Assembly (NCBI RefSeq): GCF_021018805.1
Contig: NC_086259.1
Coordinates: 15,219,001-15,283,000, forward strand
Reading direction: 5' to 3'
Source of the DNA: Prinia subflava
Lineage: Eukaryota; Chordata; Aves; Passeriformes; Cisticolidae
DNA: 64,000 bases
The notes beneath the pieces are model-generated. The model saw nothing but the letters and a program-made list of their open reading frames with translations. It searched no databases and was not told the origin of the DNA. Made by a program: the position numbers and the translations under genes. Numbering within the stretch: the first letter of the stretch is position 1; the number at the start of each line of letters is the position of its first letter. Shown here one piece after another: positions 21,651 through 56,500 of this stretch.

Positions 21651-21672
21651 AATAAACCAACAAACTAATAAA
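21651..21672 (+). terminator. NDRG4: Tandem poly(A) signals of NDRG4
   Basis: AATAAA occurs at 21651-21656 and again at 21667-21672. G/T-containing sequence follows within about 30 bp. These are the first pair of close canonical signals after the stop and give a cleavage site near 21685-21695. Confidence 0.8.
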
Positions 21673-21699
21673 GATGTTAAGAACCTGCTGTGCTCTTTA

Positions 21700-23636
21700 C
21701 AACATGCTGCAGGGAAATGTGTGAGCTCACCTGTGCCTGCCTGCAGAGACCTGGCAGGCACAGAGGACAAGGGGGACACGCCTTGGCCACCAACCCCATT
21801 AGTGATGCCCATGGAAGAGAGGCCAGGGCCCCAGGGTGCACATGGGGGAAACCTGTGGGGTGTTTTGGCTTTGGGGTAGCCACAGGCAGGCTGACCTGTA
21901 TGTAAAGAGTGGGTGGAGACTGGAAAGCTGCCAGTTGTAGCCCAGATTGGATCCAAGGGGTGTTCACTGGGGAAGGAAAGATCTGTGGCTCCACAGCTCT
22001 GGGGATGAGCAGAGCCTTTGGGAGATTCAGCTTCCCTGTCCACTGCCAGGACCCCTGCTTATTTCCCCATCAAGTCTGAGTGTCCCAGGCCATAGCCCTT
22101 TCCAAGTGCATGAAGTCCTACCTGGGAAGGATCCTCTCCCTACATCCTAGTCCTTGTCCCTGCTCGAGTGTCTCAGTGTCTGCCTTGTGCTGGGTCACTC
22201 CAGACCGGTCCCAGTCCTTGCAGAGGGGCCCAGGGCCAAAGCACGGAGACTGTGGCTGTGTGATCCACACTCATGGTTGCCTGGGGTAGGCAGGGAAAGC
22301 CTGGACATGTGGGGAGGGAATGCAAACAGCTGAGGCTGAGCCGAGGTGTGGGCAGGCAGCCCAGGAGCCTTTCTTGGCTGGTTTAGTTCTGCTGGTCACG
22401 GTGAGCCTCACCTGGAGGGAAAATGGGGTAAACTGCACACACCCTTATCACTGAAATACAGTAATGCTGCTGCATTCATCCAGGGCATAATGCAGACTTT
22501 ATACTGTACAGATGGCTGGGATAGGATGTCAGACAAATGATTTCCACATTCCCACTGAATGCAATTCATGGAGTGCTGGATGCTGAACACTGACAGACTG
22601 CAACAGGAAGAAAACTAACAAATCCATATCCCTACTAGGTTAAAAAACTCTTCTGTAGTTCAGATATGAGCCTAAATTATCTATTTTCTTGGGACCTGGC
22701 CCATCTCACCATTCAGTTACCTCTTTTTGGACCAGAAGCAAGTATGTCACTGAAGCATCCTGTCCATTATGTTTACCCAAGAAAGTATAGTCACAGCTTT
22801 TTTTAATACTGCCAGTAATACTTGCATGAGAACAGGCTGTTGATGATGCATGAGTTTTTATTTCTAGCAGGAGGAGATAATTTAATACGTGTAATCCCTT
22901 GGGGGAACCTGCAAAGCAATGGGAGCAGCAGGGCAGAAAAAAATTCAGGCTGCTTTTTCTGGCCAGATATGGATGCCATTAGTGGGGAGTGAGGGAACGA
23001 TATAGGTCAGTGTCTCAAATAGTGCATGAAAATTCGAATTGGTGGGTCAGAGCCTGCGGTGCATCTGTGAAGCTGCACTGCCACCTGGTGCGATCTGAAG
23101 TGCTCACAGCCTCTGCCTAGCGCCGCCTTTGCCTTGTTTTTTGTTTACAACACCCCACCAAAAAACAACAATGCTGTTACAACCGCTGGCTGTAGGGTTT
23201 GGTTATGTAAACAGATCGGGATGTGACAGCACGCAGGTCCGGGAATCAGAAGCAGCTGAGCAATGGTGGCAGCCATTCCCTCTCCATCTGTCACAGCGGG
23301 GAGAGGGCTTCAGCTGCCAGGACAGAGTTCCTGAGCTTCCTGCCAGCTCACGGAATGCTTCAGCCTTTGCAGCTGGCTGTGTTGTGTCAGCGGGTGAGCC
23401 AGGCTTGGCGAAGGTGGAAATAGCACCCAGGTGGGTGCTAGCACAGCCAGGTACTTCTCTCCAGCCAGACCTTCCTCAACAAGGATCCCTGACTCATCAG
23501 GAAGAGTCTCATCCCCGAGAGGAGGCGGTGACAGCTAAGGGCAAAAAGCTTAAAGAACAGTTTATTTCCCATTCCTTCCCAGGGTCTCGCTATATTTGCT
23601 CCTCTGAAAACAGAGGGCTGGAAGCACTTAATGCCC
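21700..23636. other. NDRG4-WWOX intergenic region
   Basis: About 1.9 kb with no recognised gene. GC content falls and rises irregularly. No CLEC3A-like or SETD6-like exon (human neighbours of WWOX and NDRG4 respectively) was noticed. No clear transposon was seen before the CR1 at 23637. Confidence 0.65.
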
Positions 23637-24138
23637 TAAAATCACAGAGCTGCTCAGATCTTTGGAGATCATCCAGTCCAATCCCCCTTCCAAGGCAGAG
23701 TCACTGCAGGAGGTGGCACAGGAGCCTGTCAAGGTGTGTTTTGAATGTCTCCAGAGAGGAAGAATCCACGACCTCCCTGGGCAGCTCTGCCAGCTCTGCC
23801 ACCCTCCATGCCAAGAAGTTCTTCCTCATGTTGAGGTGGAACTTGTGTTTTCGTTTATGGCCATTGCTCCTTGTGCAACCGCTGAAAAGAATCTTACACC
23901 ATCCTCTTGGCACTGACCTTTGAGAGATTTATATGCATTGATGAGATGCCCTCAGTGCTCTCTTCTCCAGACTAAACATGCGCAGCTCCCGCAGTCCCTC
24001 CCCATGAGGTGCTCCAGACCCCTCATCATCTCTGCGGCCTCCACCGGACCCTCCCCGGCAGCTCCTTGTCTCCATAGCCCCGAGGATCCCAGAACTGGCC
24101 AGAGCACTCCAGATGTGCCTCACTCGCGCTGAGCAGAG
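23637..24138 (-). mobile_element. 5'-truncated CR1 LINE (minus strand)
   Basis: On the plus strand it begins with the reverse complement of the CR1 3' end (ATCACAGAG ... GATCATCCAGTCCAATCCCC) and runs through the characteristic CTTCTCCAGACTAAACA and GGTGCTCCAGACCCCTCATC blocks to CTGAGCAGAG. Read on the minus strand, about 23701-23830 encodes the carboxy-terminal tail of the CR1 ORF2 reverse transcriptase (LPREVVDSSSLETFKTHLDR). The element is non-autonomous, carrying only the last roughly 500 bp. Its 5' truncation point lies about 175 bp upstream of the WWOX ATG. Confidence 0.93.
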
Positions 24139-24208
24139 CGTTCTAAACCCCTGTGCCTGCTGTGCCGAGCTCAGCCGGGGCTCCTTGCGGTGTCCATGCC
24201 CTCGGTGA

Positions 24209-45783
<21,575 letters not shown>

Positions 45784-46892
45784 GTGAGTGCATCCAGCAC
45801 AGAGCTGGGCTTGCCAGGGCATGAAACCCTTTAAACAGACTTAAACAGAGCACTGCCATGAGGGAATCTAAGGAAAAAGTAATTTGTCTGATTTGGTATC
45901 ACCCTGCTCAGGCACTGGTGATGGAGGTTTTTCATTCCTTACGCGTGTGTTGGACTGCAAGGCTTGATGTGCTGTTATCAATGTTATTTATGGATGCTTT
46001 GTAAGGGAAAAATAATGTTTATCTGTTCAAATAGATAACTACCCAAAGGAGGATGCACACAGTCCTCCAAAACAGCCACTGTTTTGCCCATAGTTGTTCT
46101 ACAGTGAGAGATTTCAGAGGGTCATTATTGTACTTTTGAAACACAAGAATGTTTCTCCTTTTATCTCTGAGTTCATTAGGCTCTGCAGCCCTACTGCCAG
46201 GCTGTCTCAGTGCTTTTATCCCTCTAGCTTCTTCCCACTTTCTTTCATTTTCCCCCCATTTTTGTCAGGCAAACACAGGCTTTTCGGTCCCATCCATTGC
46301 CTTGTTGCTCTTTGACTCCTAACTTTCCCTCATCCCCATTTTTTCAATAATCTTCTAAGGCCCTTATTAAAATATATTCAGCTGTCCTAATTTATTCTTC
46401 CCACAATCACTTATTTGCTAGCAAGGATTGCAAGCTACTTTTGTTTGAGCTTGCTGGGACTGCTGACTTCCAGAAGAGAATGTGGTGACATCTCTACCCT
46501 GAAATGAATAAAAGACCAATGGATCAGATTCTTGGATTTTTATTTCTTTCCAGCTAAAATTAGTGATGAGTGTTTTGCTTTTATTTCTTGAGCTCTCAAA
46601 GTATTTCAGCTGCTCCCACATGACATGGGAGAACACTCAGTTGTATTAATATTTACACATAAGTAATCTGAAGTTAATTATAATATTTATTAATGCAAAA
46701 CAAGTGGTGCTTATTTATGTGCATTTGCAGATAAGTCATGATTTCAGGTTGCTAATTTTTGTAACCACAAGTTTCATGAAGAATCAGGCTTTGGATTTAG
46801 GCCTTTTTCTCTTGCCCAGACCATATGAGTGATTTACAGTAAAGAGTTGGTTGGGAAAAATATCTTCCTTGCTGCTTTCATCCCATTAAAGC

Positions 46893-46972
46893 TTTTTATT
46901 TTTTATTTTTTATTTTTTATTTTTTATTTTTTATTTTTTATTTTTTATTTTTTATTTTTTATTTTTTATTTT
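46893..46972. repeat. (ATTTTTT)11 heptanucleotide array
   Basis: About 11 near-perfect 7-bp units (six T and one A), decaying into AATTTTTT-like sequence up to about 47004. It is pure A/T and lies within WWOX intron 5. Confidence 0.93.
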
Positions 46973-49900
46973 AATTTTTTAATTTTAATTTTTTTATTTT
47001 AATAGCATAGAATTCCAGGAGAATTTCAACAGAAACCAGCATAGTGTCTATTCTCTTTCAACAGGAGTGGATTTGGTGATATTCTGTTTGAAGCTAAATA
47101 GGGCTGTGTATATGGGTTTTATCTAACTAAAATTAGGCAGTGGTGAAAACCTTCTATTTGAAATATCCCATTACCTTCTTAATCCTAACCGTATCTCTGA
47201 GCACTTTGAAGACAATGGGAGTTCAGAATACTTGTCTTAATACCTGTATTATCTCACCAGAAGTTAATGAGTTGTTAATTGAATGAAGAACGTTGAAGGT
47301 CAAATTGCTTCAGAAACACTACATTTATTTACTAACAGTTTTCAAATTCCAATTGTTCAGAAAAAGAGTCTCATCTATAAACTGGTAGCTGGAAAACCTT
47401 CAATGCATCTTTGTAATGGCTTTGTTGTTGTTTATTGAGAGGGACTAATTAACTTTGATTATTGCACTAATATTATGGCACTTTGACAGTCCTTCAGATT
47501 TATGACTCTGGGAAAATAAACAAATGAAATGCAGGTGCTGGAGCAGAAAGAATAAGTTATTACTGAACTTTAATTACTTGGAGTGTGTAACCAGGAGAGA
47601 ATTAGTTGATGAATTACAAGATGCTTAAAATTTACATCAAATTGTAAGCAATCTTGAGGAAAACAAACACAAAAACCTGCCCCAAAATCACTTACTGAAA
47701 ACAAAGAGACAAAGATTAATTTGACTGATTTGCTTCTAATATTAAAATATGGATGTAAAATATTAATTTTTAGCTTATAGGTGTAACTACAGGAAGTTGT
47801 TAATTGAAAATCCTTTCCTAAAAATGAAAGAGTTTAAAAAAATATCAACAACCTCTGCATCTGAATCATAGTGAGATGAATTCTCACTATGTAGCTGCAG
47901 CTGTTCTGCTAGAAAGAACTTCAAAGCATGCATAGAATTTTTTCTCCTCTGTTCCTAGGGAAAGCAAAATTATTGAAAGGAAGTTGATTTACTTTTCAAT
48001 TTGGAATCAATTTAAAGAAAAATACAGCTGGTTAGGTTGCAGCCTTACAAAGCCTCACGTTCCTGGTACTCAGGTAGTATTTTCAGTAGCAATAGTGCTA
48101 CCTACTTGTTTTATATTTTCTTGTAAATCTTTGAGATTGAGCCTCTGAGCTGCACTGTTAAATACCATGTTCCTCCAGTAATTTGAGGGGTAGAAATTTG
48201 ATAAATATGTTCCTGCTCTTCAACTGAGTTCCCAAACCTCTTTTGATTTGCATGAAATATGCTGTTATAACAAAAACCCCCAAACTGTGGCCAAATGGAA
48301 TTCTAGTGTGTTTACCTGTCCTCAATGTAGAGTTTTACTAATGTGTTGTAATGTAATTGGTATTTCTAGAAAAACATGTATATTACCCAAAGCAGTGTGT
48401 ACCCTATGCTGAATTTTCTGTGGGACAGTGTCCTTTGATGCTCAGGGTTTACATGTTGGACACAGAATATTTCTTTTTCCATTCTTTGTTGATACAAAAG
48501 AGTTCCACATACTTTGCAAGAGGAGCAAATAATTAACAGTGTGTAACAGAACAACTTATAATTTCAAATCTTGATACTGTTGCCTAATTGATGGCTTGTA
48601 TTAGCTGGAGCCGAAATATATATGGAAAAAATTGTAATTTTTAAAACCCCAACCACCATCTCTGCCAAACCACAACAAAACAAACCAAACCCAAGTCAAA
48701 CCTAGCGTAATTCAGCATTTAAAAATAAAGTACAGTGTACATAAAATAACAGTACTAAGGAAAACCACGCAGCTTGGTCCCTTAATGATCCTGTTTGTGA
48801 CATCCCTGTCTGGAATGCCACAGTCTGAGTGTCTGCAGAAACAGCTCTGCTCAGGGCCTGTTGTACTTTGAGATCAGTTGTGAAGTAAAAAATGCAGTTT
48901 CAGTTTGCTTGTAGTGAAAGCTGAAAATCAAGTTTATAAAGACAAAATGGGACGGCTAAATGGCTCGGGAAAATCCAATTGGTAAGATTTAGAGAAAAAA
49001 GCAGGAATAATGGAAGAAAATAAGATTTTTTTCAGATTAGCTGCCATTATGTTTAAAAAACAAATGCAAACTGATCTTAACTGGCTGTTGTAGACAAATC
49101 TAGACAATTTTCTTTATAAAAATTTATGCCCGAAGAGCTGTTTTATAGGGAGTTTGAGCCATTTGAGTAGGGATTACCCATATAAACTTGCTAATTACTT
49201 TGGTTAACTGACATTTGTTTGCAACCTGCAGTATTCCACTTATTTTCTTTCTAAACTACAGCAGAATTTTGCTAATATTGCAAATAAAGGGTAATTGCCT
49301 TGTGTAAAGCATTGTGACAAGTTTTAATGTGATTGGTCTGGCTGGTCTATCAAATATAATTTTTATGGAGGGGTATGGTTGATTATATTGGTGCAATCTA
49401 ATGTTTATACACATGCATATATATAGACAGAAAAAGGAAGAAAAAGTGTGTAAAGGCAGCAGATAAAAAGAGAGATCAGTATGGCTTTACATTTGATATC
49501 TCGAAAATGAGTGTTCATGCACGATGACGCTCAATATCAATTTAAAACTGTTTGATAATTTCTTGCTCGGAAAAGAGGAAATTAGAATTCTAGAGTTATG
49601 ATTCATTTTAATCAGAAAGAAATTGTCAAACATAAATCTCTCCTTGAGTAGTGAAAAGGCCTGAAAGCAGCCAAGAAAAATATCAATACTTTGCAAAGGA
49701 GGAATGATTGTTCCAATTCGTGGCTTAATTGACTTTGAGGCTTAATGAAAAACACTACAGTGCTGTTTGTACACATAGTTGCTCTGACGAACATGGAAAT
49801 CTATGCTCCAGGAAGAGAGGCTAGGTAATTTATTTTTACATTATTATTGATATAATTTTCTAATTGAGTATGAGCAGAATGTTTGGATAAGACTGCGCAG

Positions 49901-52900
49901 CTCCAGATGTTTGTGGTATTCTCAAGAAAACACTTAAGAGTATGAATGAACAGAATATTTCATAAATCACAGCTTTTCTTGCCAAGAAGCTCTCATTTAT
50001 TTATTCCTGTCAAATAGTCTTTGAAGTAGATATTAAAAGATAAATTGTAAGTTTAATATTTCATAAAAAGTAGAATGTTTCTTTGGTAATTATTCCTCAG
50101 TGTTAAACCTGTAACTACGTTAAAGATTAGATTAAACTATAAAAAGAACATTGGGTTTGCTTTTTAAGTAGAGACTCACAAGGTAGAGATGTGACAAGAG
50201 AAGAGAGAAAAGCTGTGAAGAAAACCAACCAAACAAACGTGACTCCTTGCTGTATTCCTTTCCCCTGAAGTATTCTTCACCGAAGGAGTGATTTATATTC
50301 TTGCTGATTAAGTAACTGAATGAAATTAAAACCTGATAAGTGAGTCTTTGTATTCCAGTTGTGATCCTGTGAAGTGCAGACAGACAAGAAGCAAACTGGG
50401 CACATTTACCAGACCACGGACAGCAGTTTTCATGTGGTCTCTGTGTGTGTTTCCCTCTCTTTTCCCATGTAGTATTTTGTCTCCACTGCTGCCCTTGGTT
50501 TAGAATTTTTTGTAAACCTCCTCGTGGTTAATGACAGGTTTTCATTTATGGGAAAAGCTGAAGACTGCCTAGAAGATGGCTTTGGGGATGTAGTAAATAT
50601 TGCCTGAAACCACAGTCTGTTAGTACAGAATCAAAGGGTTCCAAAGTGGTGCTAAATAAAAGCTCTTAAAAATAATCCTCAAAATAGGAAATATTTCAGA
50701 ATATCCCACAAGTGAAACACATGAATTTCTGTCAGAATATTACTTTCAATATTCTGTTATTATTTTGTAATAAAGAATTGTCTTGTTTCAAAGCAGGATA
50801 GCCTTAACTATGTATTGCTGGCTCACATGCCATCACAATGTGATATACAGTCAGAAAGGCCTGCAATATATGGACATATTTCATTTTCCAGTGCTTGAGC
50901 AGTGCCCATGCTGAAGAATCAAGTTAAAGGTAGTTATGCAAACCTTGCTGTGGGGAAAAGGCCTTGCAGGAAGGGGCAGTATCTTGTATTAAATGAACTG
51001 GTAATGCAATAAAAAAAATCTGCATCAGCTTGTTTCACTTGCAGCTGTGGACACTCCAACTAAAGAATTATTGCCTCTGCTGAGTATACTGCCTTTTTTT
51101 GGTTCTTAAGGGTGTGATCCAGATTTTTCTGAAATGAAGGAATCTTTTAATTAACTAATTGCAATGCAATCAGACTGTGTATTACTTGGGGAGAGTTGAC
51201 AATGTAAACATTACCCAGTCCTGTTGCTAGCAGCAACTCATTGGGACCAATATGGATGTATGACCAAATTTTGGCCATAATGTTTAAGAATTCAGTAAGT
51301 TTCTGTGAGTAATCTGCTCAGTTGAGAAACCTTAAGAGAGTGATGTGTGCTGCAAAGCTATTTTCCAAATACAGATGCTTAAAAATCCCCCCACATGAAG
51401 TTAAAAACATGGAACAGTATAATCAACATTTACATGGATGGATTATTGAGATCTCTTTTTTTTTTGTACACCATAAACATATGGCATGAATTTGATTTCA
51501 TTACAGATGCTGAGAAAAGGGAAAGGCAAATATTTATATTACATTCATGTTTTACAGTAAAAACACTGTTCAGTTTGTTTATACAGTTCCACTGTTACAG
51601 TTTTTATGGTTAGTAATGAAACCGCTGTAAAACAGAGTCTGAATTATATAGCAGATGTGTTAAGCCTCTAACTTTCAGGGCTGGGCATCCTCCTGAATAC
51701 TGATATCAGTTACTTGGAGAGTTGATGTGCTGGCTACAGCTGAAGGGTTTTGTGCTTACATCTTCATCTGCAGTTAGCTCTGCACTGGTACACTGTGGAC
51801 AATACAGTGATAGAGTTTTATTATTTGTGATGATGAAGGAACCAGCCCGGGAGGACAGCATGCCCAGCACCTCTGGGGACAGGGTTTCTTTTCACTGGGG
51901 AGATGCTGCCTTTAGCACCTTTCAACCCCCAAACCTGAGGTAACCCTTAGCCCTTGACCCTTTCCCAAATCCAGGAGCAAACCCTAAATCTGTTTGCACC
52001 CCAAACCACCCAGATATTTGTGAATTCATAAAGCTGTACACAGCTGATAGAAACTGAGCACTCCCATAGCTATGAGGTTGCAAGGTTTTTAACATAGTAA
52101 GGCAATTTGCCGTGATTTCCTCCAGTAAAGAAAAAAGTTCTTTTGAATTTCACTTAATTACTTCTACTCTCATAATTCTCTTTACCTTCCAATATCTGTT
52201 ACACGTGTATTAAAAAAAAATTTCCTATATGTAATTTTGAAAGAAGTCACAGTATTTTACTGTTGCTTAATTTTTTTCCTCCAGTCAGCAGAATTTTATA
52301 CTTAGAAATGTTGAAGTGATCTTTTTGGTAATTTGTTTCTTTAGCACAGCCCTGCTGTTCTTAATCTGGAAATGTGAGTCACAAAATCCCTACCATGCCT
52401 AAAGCTTTATAATAATACTACTTAAATGCAGTTTGAGCTTTCTAACAAAAAAAAAAAATTAAGACCTCCCCCCCAGACAGTAACAGACCTCAGGATAACC
52501 CCTTAAAAACTGCACTTCATGCTAGGTCTTCAATTAAAGTCACTAGGAGACACTGTGTGCTCAGATATATCCCCAACCTGTCTGGGGATGTCTGTCTTTA
52601 AAAAAGTAGACTTTGTACGTTGACTTGAGTGTAGCTTATAGGATACAAAGTTTGGGTTTTCTCTGATAATTTATATATTTAGTGTAACTTGGGTTTGGTC
52701 TTTTCCTGAATCTTTCTCACTCAGAATGTGCTTTATAAAACAATTTAATGTTGCTAACGTTGAAAACTTATTTCCTGTAGTCCAGATAGATGTGTTCTTA
52801 CATCGAGTGAGTTCTGCTGTTGCTGGATTTCTAGCTGTCAATTCTGGGAGAGGAGGAATTAAAGTGTCTGGATATATATTTTTTTAAACCATCTTCACAA

Positions 52901-53226
52901 TTAATCTGATTGTAACATAAGCTTGTAATATATTCCATTAATGAAGAAGACAAGCTTAGCTTATGGTAAATACAGTACTAAGTGTTTATAGTGCATTTCA
53001 TATTTTACATGATTCCCTTTATAATTCTGCTTATCTTTTCATTCTAATTCCCTAAAGGACGTATAAAAGAACCCCTAAAGAGAGTAATTACTGCTCTATT
53101 CCTTAACCAAGGCTCCTCTTGCAAAAAGAAATCTGAGCAGCTTTTTAAAGAAGGCAGTTTTAAATAAAAATGCAAATAAGCTGCTTTGTAACCACACATT
53201 AATTACCCACCTAGCCTCTTATTACC

Positions 53227-53505
53227 GTGTTTGTATTGTTTGCAAACACTATTTACAGTGGTGTGGAAATTACCATTCCTGGGCTGGAGGAGCTGCTGGT
53301 GGTGGGTTGTGCTTTGGACCCAATTAGAGCAAACCCTGTGTGCAGCGGGGCTCGGGGGAGCTGGAACAGCCTTGCACTGTCAGAGCGCGGCATTAACGGG
53401 GCTGCACAGCACTGCCTTGTAATTATAGCACTGCTCCTCTCCTGCCTCTGCCATGGCTTTCATTCCCTGCATGTTAAAGCTAAGCAGGCTGCCTTGTGTC
53501 TTTAA
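53227..53505. promoter_or_regulatory. GC-rich island in AT-rich intron, candidate enhancer
   Basis: A locally GC-rich stretch stands out from the surrounding AT-rich intron. It is bordered by homeodomain-type AT cores (GTAATTATAG near 53420, TTTAATGATTTAATG near 53500). The open frame over it lacks splice sites and family similarity. An enhancer role is inference only. Confidence 0.3.
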
Positions 53506-56500
53506 TGATTTAATGTGCACTCTGATCTTTTTGTTTTTGTGGATGTCCTGGTAAAATCTGGTGGGTCGTTTTTGTCGCCGGATTCGTTCTGTGCTTTAGT
53601 TTTATGAAAAGTAAACTAGAGACTCGTGCTTTTATGTTTAGGATCTTAGACATTTCTATTTAATTGTTTTTTCACATTAATCCCTCAACTTTATTAGTTT
53701 ATTTCATCATCAGAAGTGAACAGGATGGACTATCTTTGTATTGTGGGCAATAATTGTAGCTCATCCAACACACTGAAGAAACAGAATGCTTCATAACAAA
53801 ACCCAGTCTTGTGAAGTGCAGTGCACACTTGTTGCTAACCTTGTGTGCTATATCCTTGTCTTGGTTTTCACTGTTACAATTCTAAAATGGGTCTTTACCC
53901 TAAAAATTGCCCAGAAATTACAACAAAACCAAAGAGGTGACTCAGCATTGGTAGTTTTAGGCTTATAAATATTTCCAGATCCCAAAGAATTTTATTTGAT
54001 AGGGCATAGAGCCTGCAATGTGAACAATCAGTTCTTTAAGATTTGTTTTCTCAAGCTTGTAACCAGTCTATCAATATGGTAAATGAATCTTTTGAGGTAC
54101 AGAAATATATTTTGGTTGAGCTTAGTGCAGGGAAGCAGAAGGTAGATGATTTTCTTCCTACTTGTGAATCTGCAGTGTTGTGACACTGCAATGTTTAAAG
54201 GATTCTTGATTATAAACTCAAAAATCTTAAGGTCCTACTGTAACACTAAATATAGTAGAGCAGGAAAATAGTAACTCCAGGATGAAGTACAACTGCAGAA
54301 TTGTTATGCATTAAAAAGAAGGAAAAAAATAATAAAGTGATTGCAGGATCACTTGCAGTTTTAACAGTGACAAGGGACTAATGTGAGGGCATCAAAAGAA
54401 GCACTGACTTGTTTCATGAACCACAATAGCTTATAAAACTGAAGATAATTATCAGAGCAGCATAAGTGACATAAAACAAGCATAGCTGGAGTTCAACAGG
54501 AATGCAGGAGATGTCTTGAAAACGGACTTGCTGAGTAGAGTGCTTAAAAAGTACTAATAATTTATGTGCTTGTCAATTATATTCATAAACCTTTTATTAT
54601 TGTAAAGCCAAAGCATCATACTTTTTGTTTAATTTACTGTCCTTCCAAATTTCTCCTCATCTTTTAATTCCCTTTTATCTTAATAATAACCTTTGGAGGT
54701 GATGTGATTAACATGTTCTTTCCCTTATTTCATTTAGAGTCATGAGACAGAGAGTATTAACTTCAACAAGAAACTTTGCTTATCAAATAAAAGCATAGGA
54801 TTCATGCAGCAAAATGATTATTTGGGGTAGTTTTTATTATTTTATTTTTCTGGATCCAGGCAAAATAGGCTTTGAACCAACTTTGCAGTCAGTGGACAGA
54901 ACTGAAGGGACTGAAGGCTCTTGGACATCAGAGAATCCTTGAGAGTAGGTGGGAAAGAAAGTACAAGACCAGTTCAGGGAAAATTTCAGTCTGCACTTGT
55001 ATTCTGCTTTGTGTGCTGAGAGTTCTCAAGAATTGTTACCCTGCTGTGTGAGAAGAGGGAGATCTGAAGTGGTGATAACCCTCTCTGTGCCATTTATGCC
55101 TTGTGTATTCAGGGAACTTTAATATTTTTCTCAGTTATACCAGCTTATAAATTTTAGGAACTGCTCATTAATATAGTCATGTTCAACATGTTATGGCTAC
55201 AAACAAAGACATGAATGTATGTACTCATTTCTAATTAATTTGTGTAATTATGTTTTATAATCTAGGTGTTTGCAAAGCAGAACATAGTACACCCCATTTA
55301 CTATCTGCTGTAGCTAATAAAAAATAATAGAATGAAATAAATCTTGAAACTAACTTTAATTGTAAGTATAGATTAGTTGTAAATTGTATCTTTGTTATGT
55401 TTATTTTTAATTCTGCAGTGTTGCAGGTTTGTGGAGCATCCCAATTAGTGTAGTTATTCACAGTAATGATGAGTTAATTGCTGTAAATGCTGAGTGTTAT
55501 TTCAGAGACAATTTAAATACAGTACTGAGATAGTTTTTTAAAATGTAGGACTAGAAGTAAAGGGAAAAAGGAAATGGTGGTAATAATGAGACTGGCTATC
55601 TTTATAAAGATTTTTTTGGCATCCAAAGTGATAATCTAGATAAAATGATTAAAAATACATGAAAAAGAAAGAAATATAACATCTAAGAACAATATCTCTC
55701 CATCTCAGCTAATACCATTACAAATATGAACACAAACAAGGTAAACCTGTGTATTTCACTCTGCACTTAAGTATTAATTAAGAATGTTTGATTGAGCTCA
55801 TCTGAAGTTGATTTCTGTTCTTGCAATGCTGTTTGTGCTTTCCTGCCAAAGCCCCTCTGACTTCACCCCTTGTCTTGTGCAGGTTGGGAGCCCTCCATGT
55901 CCACAGTGCTCCTCTGCTGTCTGAGGCAGGGAGTGTTGTCAGGTTTGTTTCTGTGAATGTGTTTAAAGAGTAGAAAATGCCTCCAGCTTAAAAGAGGAGT
56001 GTTTTCCCTTCTGATGAGCAGTAGTAAATCCTCCCACTTGGAAAGCTGTGGAGAATACCTGTGAGAAATGAGCTGATCCACAGTGTTTCCTTGAGCATGC
56101 ACGCTGTAAGAGATATTAATAGCTTCCTTCAGCAGTGTCCCACTTAGAGGAACTTTGAAATGAAATATTTCATTCTGTCCTGGTTAAATTAACCTTACAT
56201 TTTCCTCTGAAATAGCATGACTACCCAGAGAAAATTTGAAGCGTACTATGTACATTCACACTGCAGGGGGGAAAATGGTGTCCAGGGTAGTTTTTATGCA
56301 TTAAATGTTTATTTTCTAGTTCAGGATTGGTTGTCTCTCAGTTGAGTGCAGATTTGGTAATGGCAACTGGTGCCATGTTCTTCTCTGTTTGATGACCTTC
56401 TTAAATAATCACAGAAGTATTAAAACTCCTTAAGATGATTGTTGTGACATAAGTGATAAGTTGGATTTTTGCATGCAAAAGACTTTATAAAGCATCAGCA

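Larger units (their letters stand above)
19505..21690 (+). other. NDRG4: NDRG4 3' UTR
   Basis: About 2.2 kb from the stop codon to tandem poly(A) signals. The distal part is AT- and T/G-rich: an AT hairpin at 21268-21309, then G/T-rich TTGG repeats at about 21430-21500. The proximal part is GC-rich. A 381-codon open frame runs antisense through 20450-21595, but I recognise no protein in it. The 3' UTR extent is inferred from the signals, not observed. Confidence 0.75.

Noticed and set aside
23129..23923. 264-codon plus-strand open frame before WWOX
   Set aside because: Its right part is antisense CR1 and its left part has no family similarity, so it is not a gene.
53227..53505. 92-codon open frame in the GC-rich island as an alternative WWOX exon
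   Set aside because: There is no in-frame continuation of the SDR sequence expected after residue 172 and no matching exon phase.
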